From Laetiporus sulphureus 93-53 (lineage: Eukaryota > Basidiomycota > Agaricomycetes > Polyporales > Laetiporaceae): 64,000 nucleotides of DNA. The stretch lies in contig NW_024468511.1 of the NCBI RefSeq assembly GCF_001632365.1, positions 1,218,761-1,282,760 on the forward strand, in the 5' to 3' direction. Shown one piece after another: positions 55,878 through 64,000 of this stretch. Every line of letters starts with the position of its first letter. Position 1 is the first letter of the stretch. Both the position numbers and the translations under genes were made by a program. The notes beneath the pieces were generated by a model. That model saw nothing but the letters and a program-made list of their open reading frames with translations. It searched no databases and was not told the origin of the DNA.

Positions 55878-58065
55878 ATGGCGAAGAAAGGTGACGGCGG
55901 GACTTCTGGCGGTCACGGAGCTCGGGTCGTAAGCGAAATAGCGACCACTTAGGCAGCACATGCAGCGGCAACTCCATACCTTCTCGCATTCTGTCGTCAG
56001 GTTCAAGTGGCACCGCAACTCGGCCACAACCTCGACCGGCATATACACAGCAAGGGCGCGACTCTCAGCAATATTCAGATGAAGAGCACAACTGCCCACC
56101 TTGCAAGCGAGCTAGAATGTACGTCTAACAGCATCGATATCACGAAATTAAATATCCATTGCCACTCACATACACCAGGCGACGCATAAATGTTATACCA
56201 GACAGTGACTCGGAATCAACGTGTGAACAAGAAGAAGTGGCAGGAGCTCATTCGCGTGACAGAACAACAAGCTCTTCACGAGCAATGGGTTGCCATCATG
56301 GGCGAAGCAGTACAGTCGAGGATCAGCAAGTGGAAGAGATAGAGGATGAAGATGATTCGCAGCTCACTGTAACATTGGCCGAATTTCGATCCATGATTGC
56401 TGACATGGATGCGAAGGTGGGGCGAGAGTCACAGGAGAATAGGTAATGTCATTTTCGCTTCTTGACGCGTTACTGACATCGGTTGCTACAGAAGCTGCCT
56501 AAAACTGTATCAGAAGTCAGGTCGGTGGATTCAACGCACTATTGGCCCCTTTGTGAACGTCTACATGATGTTGCAAGTGGGAGTTGCGTGCAACGGCATC
56601 CCCGAAAACGATTGGCTAATTGACGAATGGGAACTGTGAGTTATCCCTAACAAATATATTCTCCTTCGAGCGCATATATGTGCTAGAGTAGTGCATACAT
56701 GTACTGGATTAGCGCATATGTGTGCAAATTAGTGCATATATGCGCTTATCATAGTTCATTAGTACTGATTTTCAGCACAGGACACTTGACGAAGCACGAA
56801 ACTATGTAGAAGAATACCGCATATTGTTGGGGTTCTCACCTTGTCTCAAAGCACAGCTCCTGTTCTTGGAGCCTGACCCTTCCGCGCTATTTGACATCTC
56901 TACATACGTCAAGTTTATTCACTGTATTCGACATGGTTCGGTGATGATGCTAATGCCTATGCATTCTAACTAGCTGGACAGGGCTTCACGTGCAGCAAGA
57001 GGCGACGACCTGAACAAGGTTAAGAGCAACATTCTGAAGTACATTCCCAAGATCGACACACCTATGCTACAGATCGAAGACATTCTGGCTGGGCAGCGGA
57101 AGGAACAACGTGGCTTTGAGCACGTTGCTGCTGGGCGACTGCTGGTGCCTCGTTGCTATCGTGACGAGTTTGACAAAAACCCGGATGAGTGAGTACCGTG
57201 ATGCTATATGTTGCTTCCGTAACACTTCGTCTTGTCTCACCAGATGGTGCCGACGTTATCGAGCACAGCAGATAGAGATTACTGCCGGTGACTTACCATC
57301 ATTCATGTATCCTGAGTCTGGCTTTGATGTACAAAACCCCACCGAAAACTTGCTCCAGTCTACTTTCCTCGTCGCCGTAAGATTTTTCTTTTGTCATCTT
57401 GATATTGCTGAAATTCCGCTTGACAGATCTTTCGCGTGATCTTCAAAGGTCCCAGCGCAGGAAGCAGTGGCATGACAGAGAAGAAAGGTGGACGTCCACC
57501 TCTCTACATCAAATATAACATGCGTGAAGTGCATCCGTGGCAGATTGCATATACATGCGTGATTGTAAGTCGTTCACATTTTTGCCAAAGGGATGAACAA
57601 GTGCCTGGATATAATGGTTTCGTACCAGACACGCTTCACACTCAACTCGCAGAGTGTTTGGCAGAACTACGACGGCGAGTTCAATGTCCCACATTTCTTC
57701 AACATGATTATACAACTCTTTGATGACAAGGAATGAGCTAAGACGACCTTGGCATGGTGGAACAGGTGCACGAGTCATACATATGGCTTTATTGTACTAA
57801 TATATCACATAGGGAGGTGTTTTCTATCCAGAGCAAGGAGTTTGCACCCAATGGCGAGCGCGTTGTCAAGCGAGCAGGGCCATCAACGTTCGAGCTTATC
57901 ATGCGAAGCCGCGATCGACTGGAGACTCAGAGGACCGTTGCCATGCGGCCAACATCTGGAGCGCAAGGCTCTAGCACGTCAGACTTGGAGTCTCAAGCAG
58001 GAGACAATCCATCCCATCGCACGGCGACTCCTAACAACAGCTGTAACGATCCAGCCCAGGAATGA
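55878..58065 (+). pseudogene. DUF6698-like protein gene, with internal stop
   Basis: This multi-exon gene belongs to a family I know from many Agaricomycete genomes, often next to transposons, without known function. A variable N-terminus (NVIPDSDSESTCEQEE) leads to SGRWIQRTIGPFVNVYMMLQ. The core is ARGDDLNKVKSNILKYIPKI, RGFEHVAAGRLLVPRCYRDE, ITAGDLPSFMYPE, FKGPSAGSSG and HPWQIAYTCVI, ending SVWQNYDGEFNVPHFFNMII. A TGA at 57734-57736 interrupts the C-terminal region, which continues in frame as KTTLAWWNREVF and FAPNGERVVKRAGPSTFELI. The stop may truncate or inactivate the protein. The start at 55878 is tentative because the first exon junction is unclear. It is head-to-head with the transposase. 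Confidence 0.6.
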
Positions 58066-58675
58066 TTTGAGGACGATGTGGAGATACCTTCTAGGGCTGT
58101 CAACTGGAGTGCGCCTGATCAAGAAGATAACGAGAGTGACGTGGAAGTCACAGAATGATGCCAGGTCTCGGCGATAATCACACGGTGTCTTGGACCAACA
58201 TGGTAGGACTTGTATGCGGTTACTTTGTACTCTCTTGTTGTGTTGCGCTTATGGAATGGTCACAATGGAGCCTCCGGACTGTACTGTAATGGCGAATAGC
58301 AAATAATCTGTTATAACCGTATTTTATTCATTGAGTCAAGGTTTACATTGCTGCATAGTGCCCATATAAACTCCCAGCCAATGCGACGAATAATTGCGTC
58401 TGAATTATAATCGCTTCACATAGTCCCTGAGATATTTGAAAGCTCTCGACGAACACGATATGCAATTATAATTGATTGAGAACCTCTCAACCGTCCTGAC
58501 AATGAATTGTGCATTCCATGACCGGCCCGATAGGCCATTGTATGTGTTCGACGAGTGATTACATTGACTCACAGACTCAATATATGCCCGCTCAACTGGT
58601 CAACACTATTGTGTCAATTAAAATTACTGTGTCCAATATATAACATGTTATTCATATATATGGCGACGCGCTTTT

Positions 58676-59450
58676 TGCTGATGTGGCAAGCTCAGGGACC
58701 CTCTGAGCTGCTCAGTGACATCAACTCTCTGATCGATGCCTCATTTGCGGTTCACCAGGCAATCACTCGTGTCCTCACCAATGCCCATAGGGAGACTCAC
58801 GATACACCGAGCCTGGGCGTTCTACACAAGCGGCGTCTCAAAGCTGCCTTGGCAAAATTCTAACCCCCACCACCCCCCTTCCGAGTCGACGTTGTCGATG
58901 ATCCCACTGTTCGCATCGCTCGCCCCCACCTTCAGACACCTCCTGCTGGACCGGATCTCAACCAGTCCATACAGGACCTTCGCTCCGCCCTCAACGCCAG
59001 GCTTGATGCCTTGGAGACTCGAATGGCGACTATGACCCCCCCATCGCAGGTGAAGGCCCCACCTCCTCCCAAACCTCAGATACGTGCTACTCCCAAGAAG
59101 CGCTCGTACATGGCGGCAGCCGCCCCTTCTCGTCCGGCTCCTCCCGTGACGACTCCGAACCCACCTGCTCCCCCGAAGGCTCCTGGGCCCAAGCGCGCCC
59201 CGGAGCCCCTGCGGTACGTGGTTCGTTTTGCTGGCCCTGCGCCAGCGCATCTTCTTCAGACACCCCCCGTCCAACTTGTCAGCGATGTGAACGCAGCACT
59301 GGCTGCAGTTCCGACTGCTGGAGGACTGACTGCACTCGCAGCCTACCCAAGCTCCTCTGGCAACATCGTCCTGGCCTTTTCCGCCACCACATCCTACCGC
59401 CGCATTGACGAACACCTCCCGACCATCCGTACCAGGTGTGAGTGTCATAA
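58676..59450 (+). pseudogene. Truncated LINE retrotransposon ORF1 fragment
   Basis: The frame runs ALAKF, stop (TAA at 58861), then PPFRVDVVDDPTVRIARPHL and SIQDLRSALNARLDALETRM. A proline/alanine-rich linker with KKRSYMAAAAPSRPAPP follows. The RNA-binding-like block is EPLRYVVRFAGPAPAHLL, DVNAALAAVPTAGGLTALAA and SGNIVLAFSATTSYRRIDEH. This arrangement is typical of ORF1 in basidiomycete Tad/L1-type LINEs. The frame ends near 59465 with no zinc knuckles, endonuclease or reverse transcriptase downstream. Only a 5' fragment remains, which is unusual because LINE copies normally keep the 3' end. Confidence 0.6.
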
Positions 59451-59514
59451 CGATAAATCACGTAGCTGAGACTGCAGCCAAAGGCCTGTTGTATCGATTC
59501 CTGTGAACACAGCA

Positions 59515-59795
59515 CGGCCACGATACATCACATTGATACATCAGGGAGTGCTGTGATGAAATCATTTCAAAGATGACGCACCACTGTAATGCATCATAGC
59601 GATGCATCGCAGATCGCTCTAATGCATCATTTTTTTAAACTTCGCAGCGGTCCTGATATATCGCTTTGGCTGTAAAGTATCGTGTGATGCATCAACTTGG
59701 TGTGCTGTAATGGATTATAATAATGCATTGCAGTGCACTGTAAAGCATCTTACCTAGTAGCGCCCTGCATTATATGATACATCGCGTATTGAGCT
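59515..59795. repeat. Cluster of ATGCATC / ATACATC-type short repeats
   Basis: About nine variants of ATGCATC, ATACATC or AAGCATC fall within 280 bp. They sit in a longer degenerate unit resembling CTGTAATGCATCATNGCGATG, in both orientations (GATGCATC is itself palindromic). Related stretches are CACTGTAATGCATC, CTCTAATGCATC, GCTGTAAAGTATC, GTGATGCATCAA and CACTGTAAAGCATC. No ORF covers the patch. Such arrays resemble subterminal transposase-binding repeats of DNA transposons. Confidence 0.6.
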
Positions 59796-60884
59796 TCTGT
59801 CGCGGGCTGAAATCGTGTTCCGGCGCACGGGGATCCGGCCGTTGACACGTCAGCTCTGAAAGAAATTGTTGCGCTCGAGCTTCTGCGAGCGTTTGTCGAT
59901 CACCTTCACAAAAGCGATGGCGCATCATCCCTCTTTTTGGATTGGCGCCACGTGCAGGGAATAAATCATATTACAAAATTGGAACCACACGGATCTCTCA
60001 CCGACGGCCCATTTTTGAACACAAACAGGCCGTCGCTTGCTCATGCCGCCTCATGTCAATGAAGTTGCTTGTGGCTGTTGAAAATTGACTCATGATACTT
60101 GAGTCATGGAAAGTGAAATCCGACTTATATATGCATAATATATATATATATACCGGTCATGAGGATGAGATGTCTCCGGGTCTCCTCTCTATGCTGCGAT
60201 TGTTTGCCAGTGTAGGCCATGTATTTCACACATTGCAAAATAAGAAGGGATAATATAGCGATAGCGAAGGTGTTCGGAAACGTCGACTTTCTGATGTTGT
60301 GGCCCATAAGCGCCTAAGCGCGGTACCCATCCATTGCTAAGTCAAGTTTCGCATTCTCTAACCATTCATCATACCATCACATATGTTTGTGGAATTGTAA
60401 CAATATAATTCATTTGCTACAACGACCATTACGGCTGCCTACGCTCATCTTTTCAGATAAACTGAACATGCAAAAACACGATTTTATGAGAAAGCTAAAT
60501 CGACGACAATCGATACCAAGAACACATGGGCCAACTGCCCTGATAGATAAGCATATTGCACCAAATATTATAGTTCATCAAGACGAAGTGGATCGACAAG
60601 AATGTCCGTTGCATGCCAAGAAGAACAGAAGAAATACTTACAACACCACCATAGTGAACACGAACAAGAAAACCCACACTACAACCTCAGTCCGAATACT
60701 ACGTCCTCATCTTCTTATTCCTCCCACCTCTGCGGTGCGTCGTTTGAGCCGTAGCTTGACGTTTCTGGCCAACGTCGGTCATTCCGCTCTCCTTCTCGTT
60801 AGTGCGCTGGTTTTTCTCTCTCTCTACCTGCTTAGCTTTACTCAGAGCTAATTTCTGCTGCTTCGAAGGTGGCGTGGCGTCCGG
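59796..60884. other. Non-coding interval with an AT dinucleotide run
   Basis: A TA/AT run lies at 60122-60151. A 154-codon plus-strand ORF (60387-60851) has no recognised feature, although its end is hydrophobic (HSALLLVSALVFLSLYLLSF). I do not accept it as a gene. The right end is the 3' flank of the minus-strand gene at 60885. Confidence 0.4.
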
Positions 60885-63045
60885 TCATGCGGGTTTCTTT
60901 TTCTGACGTCTTGGGCGGCTGGGGGCATCAGAGTTAGCATGGGGATGGTTGGCAGTCACAGGGGAAGGCACTGCGGGGGTAGCGGCATCGACTTGCTGCT
61001 CGCATGACACCTGCACAGATGATGCAGTCGCATCAAGGCTGATGGAGATGTCCACCTGAGACTCTGAGGTGGAAGCTGGAATCTGCATCGCCGGAGATGC
61101 AGCAGCTGGAATGATCGGTACTGACAAGGGCGAAAGCGACGACAGCAGAAGATTTGTGGGAAATGAGACTGTACTGGACCCTGCAGATAAGCCTGGGGTG
61201 GCTGGTGCCTGTATGAGCGAGGCATTGTCAATTGCCGAGGTTGCAACCGTTGGAGGCGGAAACAGGGGCACTTGCAGTATTTCGGTGTGTGAGAAGTTTG
61301 TGAAGTCGAAATTGAAGTTGACGTCGTAGGCGTTGTCGAGGTCTATATTTGTCATCTCCATAAGCATACCATTGCAATTTGCTGACGTCCACGGTGCCAC
61401 CGACTGTTGATTCCAGTAGCGCACATGATAGGCTTGGGCCTGCTCAGTAGTAGGATGAGCATGTGGTGGGCCCTGCAGCATTGCTGTGGAAGCAGAAGGG
61501 ATTTGTGCAGGAGCAGCGTAGTTGGTACTCGGAGTGACTGAGGACACCGTCATCAACAGATGAGAAGGCATGACCTCTTCGAGACCCAGTGCGTTAGATG
61601 CCGGCGGAGGCATGTCAACCTGAGCAACAGAGGGAACTGAAATGGGGTGCTGCACTGAGAATGTCGTACGATCTGATTCTTCCATCAGCGGGAACGAAAT
61701 CGCAGGGTTTACGGAAGTGGCAGTCTCATCGCCCGATAAGGCTGCAGACTCCTCGAGCTGAGTTATGCCATCATTTTCCGCTGACTCGTGGTTGCCATCT
61801 TCATCTGACATAGGGGCAGTGTCCAGGTCAGCATCCATGTCGAGTTCTATATCATCCAGGACCTGCTGTGAGTCATTTCCATCGAGCTGAGAGAGGCGAT
61901 CATCGTTCAGCTCGCTTTGGACATCCTCCTCCTCATCCGGATCATCAGCCGATGCATGCAGTGCGAAGGTTGCTCGAACCTCAGCCGCTTTAGATAATCA
62001 GCTTCTCGCATCAGTGTCTTTGACGGCAAGTGGACATGCACTCACGGTAAACCACATTGAGGAACTCGATATAAGGTTTGATAACCTGATTCTTGAAGTC
62101 GGATTGGACGTCTCCAAAGTGGTGGCCGACAGCTGTCTTCCCGTGATGGTAACTAAGCATGATATATCAGCGCACATTTCATAAATCAGGATAACGAACA
62201 TACGAAAATGTCCTGATATCTCCGTCTTCCTCAGGGCAAGGCCCACCGCCAATGATGCTGAAAGACCATCCAGTCTTCTCTGCGAGTTCTTCGAGAAGCT
62301 TCCTCACCATGGAGGGAAGGAATTCGAGCATGCTGGATATGAGAATTAGAAGCGAAGTCGAGAACAGTACAAAACATACTGTTGCCGCGCTGCAGGCATG
62401 GGCATAACCCCCAATCCTTCACCATCCTCATCGCGAACATCAAGCTGTGCTTCAAATTCGGCTTGAATCTCGGCTTTGATGGTGTCATCTTCTTCGGCAA
62501 ACGCTTTGTCTGTCAGTGACTTGATGACAGCGAGTGTCTGTTTTGGCCCGAGTGACTGTTCTGCGATGGCCTTCTTGACAGAAGGTCGGACCTTAGTGTC
62601 ATAGTACTTCCGAGAGTAGAGTTCCACAAGTTTAAGTCAGTGTCGACCAATCGGCTTCATTGCGCCACTGAGGCTCACGTCAAAGCTGCCAGGGAATTTC
62701 CCTCCATCGTGACGCCGAGCCTTGGCAGATCTGTTTCGAAACCAGGAGCGCAGTTGCTGTTCGCATTGTGTGCATGTCAGCTAAGGTAAAAATTGTGATA
62801 TAGACAGCAGTGCTTACAATTTTACGATCCTTAATCGCCGTAGTGTACTGTGCATCCTGTTCGCTAGTCAAATTGGCTATCTCACCAAACAACTTCTTGC
62901 GCTCAGAGAAGAGTTGGAACCACTCGTGATCCAGCTCGACCCAGAACTTCCGTAGACTCCTGGTCTTCTGACTCTTGAGATAGCCGCCATACTTCTTCTC
63001 GAGGAAGTCGCACTCCTCATTTGTTGTCCAACGTCGAGCGGGCAT
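60885..63045 (-). CDS. Agaricomycete-specific family protein with acidic, Ser/Thr/Pro-rich tail
   Basis: The start is ATG at 63045-63043 (MPARRWTTNEECDFLEKKYG), continuing KFWVELDHEWFQLFSERKKL. This N-terminal module is a helical, homeodomain/Myb-like region seen in many mushroom proteins. A basic linker and VELYSRKYYDTKVRPSVKKA follow, then IIGGGPCPEEDGDIRTFS, HHGKTAVGHHFGDVQSDFKN and IKPYIEFLNVVYR. The last exon is an acidic to Ser/Thr/Pro-rich tail of about 300 aa ending PRRQKKKPA. Such proteins occur in large, variable numbers near transposons, so a transposon-borne or cargo role is plausible but not shown. An in-frame TAA near 62639 is avoided only if an intron covers it, so intactness is not certain. 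Confidence 0.62.
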
Positions 63046-63377
63046 GCTGTCGGATCTGAGAAGAAGAGGCATGCGAGTACAAGCAAGCTGCAGGAGAGGA
63101 CAATGATACATTACGGGTGCGCCACGATGCATCGCCATGCTGTTGCCGCTCTTTTATCTTCGCATTCCCAAGCCAATCAAACAGTGTTGCGAACACTGGC
63201 GATGACATCCGAACAGTGGCCACAAATGAAAAGAGCAAGCACGAGGCACGAGCCAATGAATAACTTGTGCTCACGAGTGGCCTGATAGGCTATTAAAGTA
63301 GGTCATCTGGAACGAGAACTTCAGCGACGCACCATCGATCATATCCTCCCTGTATCCTCGTTTGCCTGCTCCCAGCA
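63046..63377. promoter_or_regulatory. Divergent region upstream of two accessory genes
   Basis: The 332 bp lie between the start codons of the minus-strand family protein and the plus-strand viroplasmin-like gene. The arrangement repeats the head-to-head layout of the transposase and DUF6698-like pair 7 kb to the left. No specific element is recognisable by eye. Confidence 0.4.
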
Positions 63378-63979
63378 ATGTCGAAGTCAAACGATAACCA
63401 CAATGGCAAGGATTGCGTTGAGCAAGAGAATCCGAGGCATGACAGCAATGATGATACCATGGTCTCATTGGAGATGATGATGGCGGCGCTACGTCTTGTC
63501 GCTGAACAGCGCGCCGGTGAGTTTCATCCTCTGTGATGACCTTGAGAAATGCTCACACATGCGATGCAGCTGAACGCAACATGCGCCGCCAACATGGTGA
63601 GTCGATGATCATGTTGCCTCTGGAGAGTCCTTTCCCGTGGATCTCAGCCTGCTATTCTTTCAGAGCATGAGTACGTCAGCGGCAATGTACCTTCAGCACT
63701 CCGTGACCGTGACCGATCCTCCAGTATCAACACTGTCTCTTCTAACACATCGACCTCTACCATACGTGATGCTTCTGTCCAGGTGGCAGGAGAGTCGAGC
63801 AGCAGCAATGCATGTGCCCATGAGGCCGAGTATGGTGACTTTCATTACGTCGATGCTGAGGAGCGGCCTGAGCGCAACCGTGATGAGGCCGGGCCCATCG
63901 CAGCTGTCGAGCAGCCGCCTTCGACGCGCTGGTACTGTATCGTGCGTGGCCGTGCTGTCGGGGTCTTTGCTGGATGGTG
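63378..63979 (+). CDS. Viroplasmin / RNase H1 N-terminal-like domain protein, partial
   Basis: The ATG at 63378 starts a polar exon (MSKSNDNHNGKDCVEQENPR, then MVSLEMMMAALRLVAEQRAG). Two introns later a disordered Ser/Thr- and Glu-rich region follows (EHEYVSGNVPSALRDRDRSS). It leads to RWYCIVRGRAVGVFAGW, the first strands of the small domain shared by caulimoviral viroplasmin and the N-terminus of eukaryotic RNase H1, which binds RNA/DNA hybrids or double-stranded RNA. A GTGAGT donor at 63979 interrupts the domain, and the rest lies beyond the window. Fungal proteins with this domain are common host or transposon-linked genes, so nothing here implies a virus. Confidence 0.7.
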
Positions 63980-64000
63980 AGTCAATCTCGGCATAGTATG

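Noticed and set aside
60387..60851. 154-codon ORF with a hydrophobic end
   Set aside because: The composition is random and there is no homologue or upstream exon. The hydrophobic run comes from pyrimidine-rich sequence.

Overview
This window is eukaryotic and almost certainly from a mushroom-forming basidiomycete (Agaricomycetes). The genes are cut by many short GT-AG introns of about 45-60 bp. The window holds a Tsp2-type tetraspanin, an SUN-domain protein, a fungal WDR7-like protein and a Trk potassium transporter, plus Plavaka-like, Ty3/gypsy and LINE relics typical of these fungi. The genus cannot be fixed from the sequence alone. Most exon structures below were spliced by eye, so gene ends are firmer than internal exon boundaries.

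Layout. 1-4730: the 5' part of a Ty3/gypsy LTR retrotransposon on the minus strand. It has a 720-bp LTR at 4011-4730 with 8-bp terminal inverted repeats, an extra ORF without any methionine, gag, protease, and reverse transcriptase running off the left edge. 4890-5619: unrecognised broken ORFs. 5744-6280 and 11747-12283: two almost identical 537-bp non-autonomous hAT-like elements, each with its own perfect 8-bp target duplication. They flank a Trk K+ transporter gene (7980-11093, minus). Two small relics of the WDR7-like gene lie at 6424-6520 and 7943-8000, and the second one contains the Trk stop codon. 12.3-15.8 kb: gene-poor and repeat-rich.

15.9-49.3 kb is the conserved genic core: WDR7-like protein (minus), a membrane-anchored hypothetical (plus), ALG11 (plus), an FMN-dependent 2-hydroxy-acid dehydrogenase (minus), a CCDC25-like protein (minus), a single-pass membrane hypothetical (plus), tetraspanin Tsp2 (plus), a gene-poor gap at 36.8-40.4 kb, RBM25-like splicing factor (minus), V-ATPase subunit c (plus), a SUN-domain protein (plus) and a short-chain dehydrogenase (minus). 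These are housekeeping functions in ER glycosylation, vacuolar acidification, ion uptake, splicing and membrane organisation. They do not form a pathway cluster.

49.4-64 kb is an accessory island. It starts with a 650-bp snap-back element whose arms are about 95% identical. Next come a decayed Plavaka-type transposase (minus) and a divergently transcribed DUF6698-like gene (plus), then a truncated LINE ORF1, a patch of ATGCATC-type repeats, and a second divergent pair. That pair is a gene of a recurrent Agaricomycete family with an acidic, Ser/Thr/Pro-rich tail, and a gene with a viroplasmin/RNase H1 N-terminal-like motif that is cut by the right edge. I see no rRNA, tRNA or CRISPR array.
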